From: Flavihumibacter sp. ZG627
GTDB lineage: Bacteria; Bacteroidota; Bacteroidia; Chitinophagales; Chitinophagaceae
Length of the DNA: 64,000 bases
NCBI RefSeq assembly: GCF_000814325.1
Contig: NZ_JPHF01000003.1
Location: 186,001 to 250,000 of the forward strand
Reading direction: 5' to 3'
Positions 36,152 to 44,784 of this stretch are shown piece by piece (position 1 is the stretch's first letter; each line of letters begins with the position of its first letter). A model generated the notes under the pieces. It did not search any database. It was not told where the DNA came from and saw nothing but the letters and a program-made list of their open reading frames with translations. The translations under genes and the position numbers were made by a program.

Positions 36152-36395
36152 CTACGAATATATTCCGGGCTTCATCTAACCGCAGGCTCAGGTTATAACC
36201 CGATACCGTAATAGCGATAGGGTCACCCAGTGGGGCCTTTTGTTCAACCCTCACTCTTTCCCCGGGTACACAGCCCATTTCCATTAGTTTCAGGAAAATA
36301 TCATTATTCTCAAAGCTTTTGATGATCACCGTGCGACCAACTCCTATATCAGACAATCGTTTCATCATAACTGCTTCAAAACTATGCTCTGCCAT
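36138..36395 (-). CDS. FeoA-domain protein
   Basis: A stand-alone SH3-like FeoA domain (about 85 aa): LSDIGVGRTVIIKSFENNDIFLKLMEMGCVPGERVRVEQKAPLGDPIAITVSGYNLSLRLDEARNIFV. FeoA proteins assist ferrous-iron transport through FeoB, but no feoB is in this window, so the role is open. The longest frame starts at 36431, but a -7 box (TAGCTTTG on the minus strand, 36429-36436) overlaps that start, so I prefer ATG 36395 (MAEHSFEAV). It is divergent from ybeY, and the FeoA-like promoter lies in the first codons of ybeY. Confidence 0.88.
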   Translation of the reverse strand: MAEHSFEAVMMKRLSDIGVGRTVIIKSFENNDIFLKLMEMGCVPGERVRVEQKAPLGDPIAITVSGYNLSLRLDEARNIFVEEVA

Positions 36396-36423
36396 TGGAA
36401 ATGTTTTACGATTTTTGGAAAGA

Positions 36424-36891
36424 ATGGACAAAGCTACCGATATTATTCAGTTTCATTACCTGGTAAGCGATTTCCGCTTTACCCGTCGCCTTGATTGCAA
36501 GGCCTTCATCCAACAACTCTTCCGTAAAGAGAAACAACCATTGGAGTCAATTAGTTATATTTTTTGTAGTGACGAATACCTGCTGGAGATAAACCGCACC
36601 CATCTTAAACACGACTATTATACCGATATCATCAGTTTTGACCTTTCAGCACCCGGGGAACCTACTACAGCAGAGATTTATATCAGTATCGACCGGGTAA
36701 AAGAAAATGCACGAACCCATAATGAATCCTTCCAAAGGGAATTACATAGGGTAATTTTTCATGGAGCCCTCCATCTCTGTGGGTATAAGGATAAATCCGC
36801 TAAAGATGCGGCTTTAATGAGGAAGAAGGAGGAAGAGTGTTTGAAGGAATATATGGATGTTCCACGTGAAACCCGATCAAGCAAGAGGTAA
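36424..36891 (+). CDS. ybeY: Endoribonuclease YbeY (rRNA maturation factor)
   Basis: A metal-dependent RNase for 16S rRNA 3' maturation and ribosome quality control. The metal motif reads HGALHLCGYKDKS: two histidines of the H-x3-H part are there, while the third position (usually D-H) is D-K, a variant I have seen in Bacteroidota sequences. TDIISFDLS matches the conserved strand. I start at ATG 36424 (MDKATDIIQFHYL); the longer frame from 36319 overlaps the FeoA-like gene antisense. A parS-like site lies in its last codons. Confidence 0.92.
   Translation: MDKATDIIQFHYLVSDFRFTRRLDCKAFIQQLFRKEKQPLESISYIFCSDEYLLEINRTHLKHDYYTDIISFDLSAPGEPTTAEIYISIDRVKENARTHNESFQRELHRVIFHGALHLCGYKDKSAKDAALMRKKEEECLKEYMDVPRETRSSKR
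36858..36873. promoter_or_regulatory. parS-like site 1 (ParB/Spo0J binding)
   Basis: TGTTCCACGTGAAACC matches the widely conserved parS palindrome TGTTTCACGTGAAACA at 14 of 16 positions, including the full CACGTG core. It lies inside the 3' end of ybeY, 180 bp before mnmG. Confidence 0.7.
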
Positions 36892-36976
36892 GAAGTAAGA
36901 TTTGGTTCTTAGTTCGAGTTAGGAATGTTTCACGTGGAACCCCCGAAGGGTAAGAGGTAGGAGGTAAGAGGTAACA
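36885..36976. repeat. Heptamer repeats GTAAGAR flanking the second parS-like site
   Basis: GTAAGAA-GTAAGAT (36888-36901) and GTAAGAG-GTAGGAG-GTAAGAG-GTAAC (36950-36975) are short 7-bp tandem runs in the ybeY-mnmG gap. The 16-mer GTAAGAAGTAAGATTT at 36888 is identical to one at 9054-9069 beside tRNA-Phe. Confidence 0.7.
36926..36941. promoter_or_regulatory. parS-like site 2 (ParB/Spo0J binding)
   Basis: TGTTTCACGTGGAACC, again 14 of 16 matches to the parS consensus with an intact CACGTG core. It lies 68 bp from site 1, and together they are nearly an inverted pair. Confidence 0.7.
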
Positions 36977-37028
36977 TTAGTGATAGAGGTTGTTATTTTA
37001 ATCAATAGAGGTAACGCTGACCATTCCC

Positions 37029-37036
37029 TACCTTTG
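37029..37036 (+). promoter_or_regulatory. -7 promoter box of mnmG
   Basis: TACCTTTG matches TAnnTTTG, 17 bp before the mnmG ATG at 37054. Confidence 0.6.
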
Positions 37037-37053
37037 CAGCTTAAATCTTTTGG

Positions 37054-38922
37054 ATGTTTCCAGTTTACGATGTTATTGTGGTGGGTGCTGGTCATGCCGG
37101 CTGTGAAGCGGCTGCGGCTGCGGCAAACATGGGTAGTAAGGTATTATTAGTAACCATGAATATGCAGACCATTGCCCAGATGAGCTGTAATCCGGCCATG
37201 GGTGGTATTGCCAAGGGCCAGATTGTGCGGGAGATCGACGCTCTAGGGGGGTATTCCGGAATTGTGAGCGATAAGAGCATGATCCAGTTCAGGATGTTGA
37301 ATCGCTCAAAGGGACCGGCAATGTGGAGTCCCCGCTCCCAGAACGACCGGATGTTATTTGCCTCTACATGGCGGGAAATGCTGGAACAGACCCGTAATGT
37401 TGATTTTTACCAGGATATGGTGAAGGGACTTATTATTCGTGATGGCAGGGCTCAAGGGGTAATAACGGGATTAGGACACGAAATTACCTCCCGGGCAGTA
37501 GTCGTTACCAGTGGAACTTTTCTGAATGGTGTGATTCATATTGGCGAGAAAACATTTGGTGGCGGGAGGGTAGCAGAGAAAGCAGCTACCGGCATAACAG
37601 AACAATTGGTTGAGCTTGGCTTTGAAGCAGATCGTCTCAAAACAGGTACTCCTCCACGGATTGATGGCAGGAGCCTGGATTATTCACGAATGGAAGAGCA
37701 GCCCGGGGATGATACAATAGTGGGCTTCTCTTACCTGGATGTAGACACCATTAAACCCTCCCAACAGCGAAGCTGCCATATTACCTATACGAATAACAAA
37801 ACCCATGAACTCCTGAAGACGGGTTTTGACAGGAGTCCTATGTTTACGGGCAGGATCGAAGGGGTAGGTCCACGGTATTGTCCCAGTATTGAGGACAAGA
37901 TCAATCGTTTTGCCGATCGTGAAAGGCACCAGATCTTTGTAGAACCGGAAGGTTGGAATACGGTTGAGATCTATGTAAATGGATTTTCCACCTCCCTTCC
38001 GGAAGATGTACAATACAAGGCACTAACTTCTATACCCGGATTTGAGAACGCCCGTATGTTCCGCCCGGGTTATGCCATCGAATATGATTTCTTCCCCCCA
38101 ACACAACTTACTTATACACTGGAGACCAAAAGGATTTCAAATCTGTTTTTTGCGGGACAAATAAACGGCACCACCGGATATGAAGAAGCGGCCTGCCAGG
38201 GACTCGTAGCTGGAATGAATGCGCACCTGAAATCGAGGGAAGAAGCTCCTTTCATTCTCAAGAGAAGTGATGCATATATTGGTGTACTGGTAGATGACCT
38301 GATCAGCAAGGGCACAGAAGAACCTTACCGCATGTTTACGAGCAGGGCAGAGTTCCGTACACTCTTAAGGCAGGACAATGCCGACCTACGCCTCACAGAA
38401 ATGAGTTACCGCTTGGGTCTGGCCTCCCAGGAAAGAATGGATGGGGTCATTGCCAAAAGAGAAGGTACGGAAGCCGTTAAAAAGATCTTGCTGGAATTTG
38501 CTGTAGAACCTGAAGAAGCAAATGCCTTTCTCGAATGGAACCAGTCGGCTGCACTCACCCAAAAACAGCGGGCATCCCAATTACTTCTCCGTCCAAATAT
38601 AGGGTTGACGGAAATGATAAAATCCATTCCCCGCCTGGCCGCTGCTATGGAAGGCCAGCGAACTGATGCTTTGGAACAGGCCGAAGTACAACTTAAATAC
38701 GATGTATATATCGGAAAAGAAAAGGAGCTGGTAGAAAGAATGAACCAGATGGAATCATTGGAAATTCCTGATGCATTTGATTATACTCGCGTGGCTGCTA
38801 TCAGCAATGAAGCAAGGGAAAAACTTAAGAAGATCCGTCCACGTACACTAGGCCAGGCAAGCCGTATCAGCGGGATCAATCCCAGTGATGTACAGATCCT
38901 GATGGTGTATATGGGAAGATAA
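37054..38922 (+). CDS. mnmG: tRNA uridine-5-carboxymethylaminomethyl synthesis enzyme MnmG (GidA)
   Basis: An FAD-dependent protein that with MnmE modifies U34 of tRNAs. The FAD motif GAGHAGCE is at residues 11-18. Family segments [38 protein letters not shown] and [14 protein letters not shown] are all present, and the C-terminal helical domain ends LSRISGI-like ([23 protein letters not shown]). Full length (622 aa). In many bacteria gidA lies near oriC and parS, which fits the parS-like sites just upstream and the oriC candidate 3 kb downstream. Confidence 0.97.
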   Translation: MFPVYDVIVVGAGHAGCEAAAAAANMGSKVLLVTMNMQTIAQMSCNPAMGGIAKGQIVREIDALGGYSGIVSDKSMIQFRMLNRSKGPAMWSPRSQNDRMLFASTWREMLEQTRNVDFYQDMVKGLIIRDGRAQGVITGLGHEITSRAVVVTSGTFLNGVIHIGEKTFGGGRVAEKAATGITEQLVELGFEADRLKTGTPPRIDGRSLDYSRMEEQPGDDTIVGFSYLDVDTIKPSQQRSCHITYTNNKTHELLKTGFDRSPMFTGRIEGVGPRYCPSIEDKINRFADRERHQIFVEPEGWNTVEIYVNGFSTSLPEDVQYKALTSIPGFENARMFRPGYAIEYDFFPPTQLTYTLETKRISNLFFAGQINGTTGYEEAACQGLVAGMNAHLKSREEAPFILKRSDAYIGVLVDDLISKGTEEPYRMFTSRAEFRTLLRQDNADLRLTEMSYRLGLASQERMDGVIAKREGTEAVKKILLEFAVEPEEANAFLEWNQSAALTQKQRASQLLLRPNIGLTEMIKSIPRLAAAMEGQRTDALEQAEVQLKYDVYIGKEKELVERMNQMESLEIPDAFDYTRVAAISNEAREKLKKIRPRTLGQASRISGINPSDVQILMVYMGR

Positions 38923-39010
38923 AAAAACGAACAGAAAGAAAGTCCGGATCACTTGATATTATCTCCTGTTTCCTGTCTTTCGATCTGCCCGCTTTACTTG
39001 GTTCTACAGA

Positions 39011-40153
39011 TTATGCCATCACGCGCGAACGATCGGCCTGTTGAACGGGTATCTTTTTACCTATTAGTTTCTCAATATCACGTATATACGCTTTTTCTTC
39101 CCTGTCGCAGAAAGAATAGGCAGTTCCACTTGCACCCGCTCTACCGGTACGGCCTATGCGATGTACATAGGATTCTGGTATATTAGGTACTTCAAAATTG
39201 ATAACATATGCAAGGGAATCAATATCAATTCCACGGGCAGCAATATCCGTAGCAACCAGTGCACGGATCCTGCCTTCCTTGAAATTATTAAGTGCCTGTT
39301 GGCGTGCCCCCTGTGATTTATCACCATGGATAGCCGCAGCTGATATACCAGACCTTAAAAGGTGTTTGGCAACTTTATCGGCTCCATACTTTGTACGGGT
39401 GAAAACCAGAACTGAAGGTATCTTTTCTGTTTCTATCACCTTGATCAGCAGGTCACGTTTATCGTCTTTTTCAACATGGAAAACTTTCTGCATGATGAGG
39501 TCGGCGGTTGATGAAACCGGATCAACTGCAATGCTTTCGGGAGATGTGAGGATAGTATCTGCGAGCTGCCTGATCTCTTTTGGCATGGTAGCCGAAAAGA
39601 AAAGGGTTTGCCTATGCCGTGGAATAACTTTTATCACTTTACGAACATCATGAATAAAGCCCATATCAAGCATACGATCGGCCTCATCAAGAATGAAGTA
39701 ACGGAGATGCTCAAGCGAAATAATCCTTTGCGTTATAAGGTCGAGTAAACGACCTGGCGTTGCAATAAGGATATCCACACCCCGGCGGAGTGCTTCTACC
39801 TGTGGAACCTGTGAAACACCACCGAAAACGGTCATGCTGCTGAAACCTAGGTATTTTCCATAATTTCGGAAACTTTCTTCCACCTGGATGGCGAGTTCAC
39901 GTGTTGGAGTGAGTACAAGCACCTGGATACCGCGAAAATTCTTTCCTGATTGTTTGTCCTCCAGCAGAAGCTGCAGAACGGGGATTGCAAAACCTGCTGT
40001 TTTACCGGTGCCGGTTTGGGCACAGGCGAGGAGATCCTTACGTTTCAATACGACGGGGATAGCTTTCTCCTGGATAGGGGTTGGCTGGGTATAACCAGCA
40101 TCGGTCAAAGCCTTTAAAACGGGCTCTATGACCGCTAATTGCGAAAAATTCAA
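39011..40153 (-). CDS. DEAD-box RNA helicase (RhlE-like)
   Basis: An ATP-dependent RNA helicase of 380 aa with Q motif (TQPTPIQEKAIP), Walker A AQTGTGKT (45-52), PTRELAIQ, DEAD box (ILDEADRMLDMGF), SAT, and motif VI HRIGRTGRAG. The core is complete and the C-terminal tail short (ends KKIPVQQADRSRVMA), most like the RhlE group. It acts in ribosome assembly or mRNA turnover. The gap to nadA (40154-40359) has only a GC-rich hairpin. Confidence 0.94.
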   Translation of the reverse strand: MNFSQLAVIEPVLKALTDAGYTQPTPIQEKAIPVVLKRKDLLACAQTGTGKTAGFAIPVLQLLLEDKQSGKNFRGIQVLVLTPTRELAIQVEESFRNYGKYLGFSSMTVFGGVSQVPQVEALRRGVDILIATPGRLLDLITQRIISLEHLRYFILDEADRMLDMGFIHDVRKVIKVIPRHRQTLFFSATMPKEIRQLADTILTSPESIAVDPVSSTADLIMQKVFHVEKDDKRDLLIKVIETEKIPSVLVFTRTKYGADKVAKHLLRSGISAAAIHGDKSQGARQQALNNFKEGRIRALVATDIAARGIDIDSLAYVINFEVPNIPESYVHRIGRTGRAGASGTAYSFCDREEKAYIRDIEKLIGKKIPVQQADRSRVMA

Positions 40154-40323
40154 GACAAAAATATTTTAATTAATAAATCGGTAAGGCTAACAGTTGGGAT
40201 GTTACTTTACCCGCCTTACATACGAACCAAAAGATGCGAAGGAGGAGTTTCGCGATACAGCGGGAGCGATGTTAAGAATTGCAAACCTACAAAAAATAAT
40301 TTATAAATAAGCTTAACAGGGTA

Positions 40324-40346
40324 CCCGCGGCTCTTAACGCCGCGGG
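40324..40346 (-). terminator. GC-rich hairpin after nadA
   Basis: CCCGCGG (40324-40330) pairs with CCGCGGG (40340-40346), 14 bp after the nadA stop on the minus strand. No U-tract follows directly, so its termination strength is uncertain. Confidence 0.5.
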
Positions 40347-40359
40347 CTAACCGAAAAGT

Positions 40360-41373
40360 TTATATAAGTCCAGCCGCCCTGCTGATCTCCAGCATACGAT
40401 CGATCGGCTTCTTTGCAGCCAGGCGGAGGGATTCATCCATGAGTATCTCAGGAACTTCATATTCCATGCAGAGATAGAGTTTTTCGAGGGTGTTGAGTTT
40501 CATGTATGGACAATCATTGCAGGCGCAACTATTATCGGGAGGAGCGGGAATAAAAGTTTTATCTGGACTTGATTTCTGCATCTGGTGCAAAATGCCCGTT
40601 TCCGTGGCTACAATGTACGATCGGGCATCATCCTGCTGTGTATACTTCAGGAGCTGCGTTGTGCTCCCTATGAAGTCCGCAATGCGTAATAAAGGGTCTT
40701 CACACTCCGGGTGAGCAATCAGTTTTGCTTCCGGGTGTCTTATTTTGAGTCGTGTTATTTTTTCGAGGCTGAATATTTCATGCACTATGCAGGCACCGTT
40801 CCAGAGAAGCATATCCCTCCCCGTTTGTTTTATCAGCCAGGCACCGAGGTTTTTATCGGGAGCAAAGATGATCTTCTGATCGGCGGGTAAACTCTCAATA
40901 ATTTTCTGCGCATTACTGCTGGTGCAGATGATATCGCTAAGAGCTTTAATATCGGCGGTGCAGTTGATGTAGGAGATCACCACATGATCCGGATGTTTCT
41001 CTTTGAAAGCGCGGAAGAGATCGGCGGGGGCTGAATCTGCAAGAGAGCATCCTGCTTTCAGGTCAGGCAGAACAACTTTTTTTGTTGGGTTGAGGATCTT
41101 CGCTGTTTCGGCCATGAAGTGAACGCCGGCAAAAACAATCATATCGGCAGTTGTTTTTTCCGCCTGTTGAGCCAAACCAAGACTATCGCCGATATAATCG
41201 GCAACATCCTGGATATCCGGTTCCTGGTAGTAGTGTGCAAGTACGATTGCATTTTTTTCTTTTTTCAATCGCTCAATCTCGTGGAAAAGATCCATTGTGG
41301 GATCTATTTCAACATCAAGAAATCCTACCTGGCCAATATTTGTTTTAGCATTTTCAATGTTGATAACTGACAT
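40360..41373 (-). CDS. nadA: Quinolinate synthase NadA
   Basis: A [4Fe-4S] enzyme that condenses iminoaspartate with dihydroxyacetone phosphate to quinolinate in de novo NAD synthesis. Family blocks: [36 protein letters not shown], and the three cluster cysteines in [12 protein letters not shown], the HPECEDPLL block and [13 protein letters not shown]. Length 337 aa is normal. nadB and nadC are not next to it. The start at 41373 faces the 620-bp oriC-like gap. Confidence 0.97.
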   Translation of the reverse strand: MSVINIENAKTNIGQVGFLDVEIDPTMDLFHEIERLKKEKNAIVLAHYYQEPDIQDVADYIGDSLGLAQQAEKTTADMIVFAGVHFMAETAKILNPTKKVVLPDLKAGCSLADSAPADLFRAFKEKHPDHVVISYINCTADIKALSDIICTSSNAQKIIESLPADQKIIFAPDKNLGAWLIKQTGRDMLLWNGACIVHEIFSLEKITRLKIRHPEAKLIAHPECEDPLLRIADFIGSTTQLLKYTQQDDARSYIVATETGILHQMQKSSPDKTFIPAPPDNSCACNDCPYMKLNTLEKLYLCMEYEVPEILMDESLRLAAKKPIDRMLEISRAAGLI

Positions 41374-41994
41374 AATAAATACTATAATAAATTATTTATA
41401 AAATAAACCTATTACTATTAGGGCTGTGGATATGGGGATAAGAAAATAATAATCACTTGGTTATACCAAAAGTAATAGCTTATCCACAGTAATCCACAAA
41501 ATTCAAACAATAAAACTCCGCCATGCTATTGAACTTTATATGCTTGTCAACAGCTGTGGATGAAAAACATACTGTACAAAATTTTTGATACCCTCCTGTT
41601 AATGGAGCGGGTATAAACCGGCTGTTGTCAAGACGAGTTGGAAGGGTAATAGGGTTGGTTGGTAATTGTTAGCATATTCTCCCCCGCATCGGAATAGAAA
41701 AAGTGGCTTTATCCACTAAAAAGAGGGTGTATTAACAAACCGTTGTGAAAACAGGTTTCACAGAAAACAAGCTAATGCAAAACGAATGCCTGTGAATGAG
41801 TGTGCCGGCAGTTTATGTTTTTATATTGGCATGTGTATAAGCCGTGGAACTACCGCGAGCTTAGGACGCTTTCCCTGAAATGCAGATATGCAGCGAATTA
41901 CAGCCGCTTTTCCACAATTTGTTCATATGGCGAATTTCCTTATTTTCGCTCCTCATTTTTGGATAACTATATAATATACTAATTAAGAAGAATC
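41374..41994. other. Candidate chromosomal replication origin (oriC)
   Basis: A 621-bp gene-free gap between divergent nadA and the PpiD-like gene. At 41375-41420 there is a nearly GC-free stretch (possible unwinding element). Then DnaA-box-like 9-mers follow: perfect TTATCCACA at 41480 and TTATACACA (minus strand) at 41832. One-mismatch boxes lie at 41425 (TGTGGATAT), 41490 (TAATCCACA), 41555 (TGTGGATGA), 41709 (TTATCCACT), 41791 (TGTGAATGA) and 41908 (TTTTCCACA). Two of them are 10 bp apart. Two parS-like sites are 4.5 kb away, with mnmG and dnaN nearby. dnaA itself is not in the window, which does not exclude an origin in Bacteroidota. Confidence 0.68.
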
Positions 41995-44109
41995 ATGTCG
42001 ATCATTCAGACTATCAGGGACAAGGCAGCGTGGCTGGTATTTATTGTAATTGCGCTGAGTTTATTAGGATTCCTGCTTATGGACGCATTTGTTGGCGGCA
42101 GCGGCCGTGGAATGTTTGGTGGTAACAGCACCACTATAGGGACAGTTAATGGGAAAGATGTTGATTATGTAGCATTCCAGAAGCGGATTAGCCAGGTTGA
42201 GACACAATACCAGCAAAGCGGGTATCCCCTTAACGAAATGATGCGTCAGAATATCCAGGAGCAGGTTTGGAACCAGATGATCGAAGAAAATGTTCTTTCA
42301 ACTGAATATAAGAAACTGGGTTTGAAGGTTACTCCAAAAGAACTTGATGATATGCTCTTCGGTGCTAATCCTCCGCAGGACCTTCGTCAGCAGTTCACTA
42401 ATGAGCAGGGTATCTATGATGCCAATGCTGCAAAGGCTGCCATTGCCAACCTGCGTTCGCAGAAAGACAACCCGATGGCGGAAAATTTCAGCAACCAGTA
42501 TCTGCCTGCACTCGTAGATGCCCGCCTTCGCGAAAAATATGCATCCCTGATTGGCAACACCTATTATGTTCCAAAGTGGATGAGTGAAAAAATGATCGCC
42601 GACAATAGCCAGATGGCTGCCATCAGTTATGTTTCCATACCATATACTACTATAAGTGATAGTACGGCCGAAGTAAAAGTTTCGGATTCGGATATTAGCG
42701 CCTACCTCAATGATCACAAAGAAGAATTTAAACAGGAAGCAAGTCGCAGCATTAGTTATGTAAGTTTCAGTGCGGCTCCTACCACTGCTGATTCAGCAGC
42801 TGTATTTACAACACTTGCCAACCTGAGAGGCGAATTTGAAACAGCAACCGATCCTGCCGCTTTCCTGGTTAGGAATAATAGTGAGATACCTGTTTATGAT
42901 GGATATGTTCTTCGTTCCAAGATGCAGGTTCCCAATGCTGATACTATTCGTTCCCTTTCTGAAGGATCTGTTTATGGTCCATATATAGATGGGGGAAATG
43001 TGGTGCTGGCAAAAATGATAGCAAAGCGCAATATGCCCGACAGTGTGAAAGTTCGCCATATACTTGTGAGTACTCAGGCCGGACTTTCAGACAGCATAGC
43101 TAAAGTAAAGATCGATAGTATACAAGGGGCAATACGCGCCGGTGCAAGTTTTGCTGCGCTTGCTGCCCAGCTGAGTGATGACCAGGGAAGCAGGGATAAG
43201 GGTGGTGAATATGATTTTGGTTCGCAACAATTCGGAACGCTTGCAAGGGAATTTGCGGAAGCAATCTTTTATGGCAATACCGGAGATAAAAAAGTGGTGA
43301 AAACAGAATTCGGGTATCATTATATTGAGATACTCAACCAGAAGAATTTTGAACCGGCTTATAAGGTTGCATACCTTAGCCGTTCTATTTTGCCGAGTGT
43401 GGAAACAGAGAATACAGCATCGGGAGCAGCCAACCAGTTTGCAGGTGAAAGCCGCACAGCAAAAGCATTTGAAGAGTCTGTTACAAAAAGCAAACTCACT
43501 AAAATGTCTGCAACTGATATCAAACCAAATGATATGATGGTTGCCGGACTTGGATCGAGCCGTCAGCTTGTTCGTTGGGTAAATGAGGCGGGTGTGGGTG
43601 AGGTATCAGAGCCATTCAACATTGATGATAAGTATGTGGTTGCCATGGTAACTGAAATTAATGAAGAAGGTTTGATGAGTGTTGCCAAAGCAAGACCACA
43701 GGTAGAGTTCATTTTACGCAATAAGAAAAAAGCAGATGTTATTACTAAAAAGATCGGATCCGTTTCAAGTCTGGAGGCTGTGGCTACCAGTACCCAGCAG
43801 ATGGTGATGCGTTCAGATAGTGTTCGTTTCGCATCCCCTTTTATTCCTAATGTGGGACAAGAGCCAAAAGTGATTGGTGCAGCTTTCAATAAAGCAAATC
43901 AGGCCAAGGCTTCTGCACCCATTTCGGGTAATGCTGCTGTTTATGTTATCAAAACTGAAAATATCAGTGCCGTATCAGATGGCGGACTGAATGCTGATGA
44001 GCAGCGCAAGGCGATGATGCAGCAAATGGGTCAGGCATCCGGTTTCCGCGCTGTTGAGGCACTTCGTAAATCGGCTAAGGTAAAAGACCAGCGTTCCAAA
44101 TTCCTGTAG
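41995..44109 (+). CDS. PpiD/SurA-type membrane-anchored peptidyl-prolyl isomerase
   Basis: A periplasmic folding helper (704 aa) anchored by one N-terminal TM segment (~residues 12-30, LVFIVIALSLLGFLLMDAF). A SurA-N-like chaperone region follows (NGKDVDYVAFQKRISQVE ... EENVLSTEYKKLGLKV), then a parvulin domain at ~350-447 (VRHILVSTQAG ... GGEYDFGSQQFGTLAREFAEAIFYG), and a long C-terminal chaperone-like region. The architecture is that of PpiD. It assists outer-membrane and periplasmic proteins. A TATTTTCG -7-like box is at 41941. It is transcribed away from the oriC candidate. Confidence 0.92.
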   Translation: MSIIQTIRDKAAWLVFIVIALSLLGFLLMDAFVGGSGRGMFGGNSTTIGTVNGKDVDYVAFQKRISQVETQYQQSGYPLNEMMRQNIQEQVWNQMIEENVLSTEYKKLGLKVTPKELDDMLFGANPPQDLRQQFTNEQGIYDANAAKAAIANLRSQKDNPMAENFSNQYLPALVDARLREKYASLIGNTYYVPKWMSEKMIADNSQMAAISYVSIPYTTISDSTAEVKVSDSDISAYLNDHKEEFKQEASRSISYVSFSAAPTTADSAAVFTTLANLRGEFETATDPAAFLVRNNSEIPVYDGYVLRSKMQVPNADTIRSLSEGSVYGPYIDGGNVVLAKMIAKRNMPDSVKVRHILVSTQAGLSDSIAKVKIDSIQGAIRAGASFAALAAQLSDDQGSRDKGGEYDFGSQQFGTLAREFAEAIFYGNTGDKKVVKTEFGYHYIEILNQKNFEPAYKVAYLSRSILPSVETENTASGAANQFAGESRTAKAFEESVTKSKLTKMSATDIKPNDMMVAGLGSSRQLVRWVNEAGVGEVSEPFNIDDKYVVAMVTEINEEGLMSVAKARPQVEFILRNKKKADVITKKIGSVSSLEAVATSTQQMVMRSDSVRFASPFIPNVGQEPKVIGAAFNKANQAKASAPISGNAAVYVIKTENISAVSDGGLNADEQRKAMMQQMGQASGFRAVEALRKSAKVKDQRSKFL

Positions 44110-44114
44110 TAAAG

Positions 44115-44170
44115 GTGTCTGACACATGTTCGGGTGACGTTCGAACAAGTTGCGAACATGTGTCAGACAC
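44115..44170. repeat. Perfect 18-bp inverted repeat, REP-like
   Basis: GTGTCTGACACATGTTCG (44115-44132) has its exact reverse complement at 44153-44170. Each arm itself contains the palindrome GTGTC-T/A-GACAC, and the 20-base spacer contains GTTCGAAC. It lies 6 bp after the PpiD-like gene with no T-run. A related GTCTGAC palindrome is at 44753-44784. Confidence 0.85.
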
Positions 44171-44249
44171 TTAACCTGATAGCGGGCCTCATGGGCTCGC
44201 TTTTTTGTTTTGTCGTAACTTCGCGATGTAGAATATTAAAACAAGAAGT

Positions 44250-44759
44250 ATGAGCGAAGTGATCGTGAATAAAGTGGCTGAAAGCGGTTTGATCAGTCTT
44301 GACCTGGAGAACTATTATCCAAGGCAGGAGATCGCGGTGTTTGATATGAAGGATCATCTTTTCATGGGATTGATCCTGAAGGAGAAGGATTTTCGCGAGG
44401 CTATGAAACAATATGACTGGGCCCAGTTCAAGGACAAATACCTTGCTGTTACCTGCAGTGCAGACGCAATTATTCCTGTTTGGGCTTATATGCTGGTTGC
44501 GGCCGCGGCCGGAGCCTATGCAAGAGATATTTTTCTGGGAACGGCAGCCGAATTTCACAAAGAACTTTTCCTGAGAAATCTTCGCGCTATAGATGCGACC
44601 GAATTTGCAGACAAAAGAGTTGTGGTCAAGGGATGTGGCGAAACACCTATTGGTGATTTTGCTTACCTCGAGATCACCCGCCTGTTGCGCCCGGTGGCGA
44701 AGACCATCATGTATGGAGAGCCTTGCAGTACGGTACCTGTTTTTAAAAAACCCGTCTGA
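44250..44759 (+). CDS. DUF2480 family protein
   Basis: A 169-aa cytoplasmic protein that I recognise as DUF2480, known almost only from Bacteroidota: NKVAESGLISLDLENYYP at the start, then FDMKDHLFMGLILKEKDFRE, VPVWAYML-like IIPVWAYMLVAAA, and the C-terminal YGEPCSTVPVFKKP. No function has been assigned. It has its own -7-like box (TAACTTCG at 44216). The gene is bracketed by two GTCTGAC-type palindromes, and the second includes its stop codon. Confidence 0.88.
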   Translation: MSEVIVNKVAESGLISLDLENYYPRQEIAVFDMKDHLFMGLILKEKDFREAMKQYDWAQFKDKYLAVTCSADAIIPVWAYMLVAAAAGAYARDIFLGTAAEFHKELFLRNLRAIDATEFADKRVVVKGCGETPIGDFAYLEITRLLRPVAKTIMYGEPCSTVPVFKKPV

Positions 44760-44784
44760 CGCCTGTCAGGACGGATGTCAGACG
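44753..44784. repeat. Inverted repeat across two convergent stop codons
   Basis: CGTCTGAC (44753-44760) pairs with GTCAGACG (44777-44784). The left arm contains the DUF2480 stop (TGA) and the right arm the kdsB stop. An inner GTCAGGACGGATGTCAG direct-repeat-like piece fills the loop. Confidence 0.7.

Noticed and set aside
40231-40256. Hairpin GCGAA...TTCGC upstream of the DEAD-box gene
   Set aside because: Only a 5-bp stem, with no conserved cold-shock or autoregulatory feature; too weak to call.
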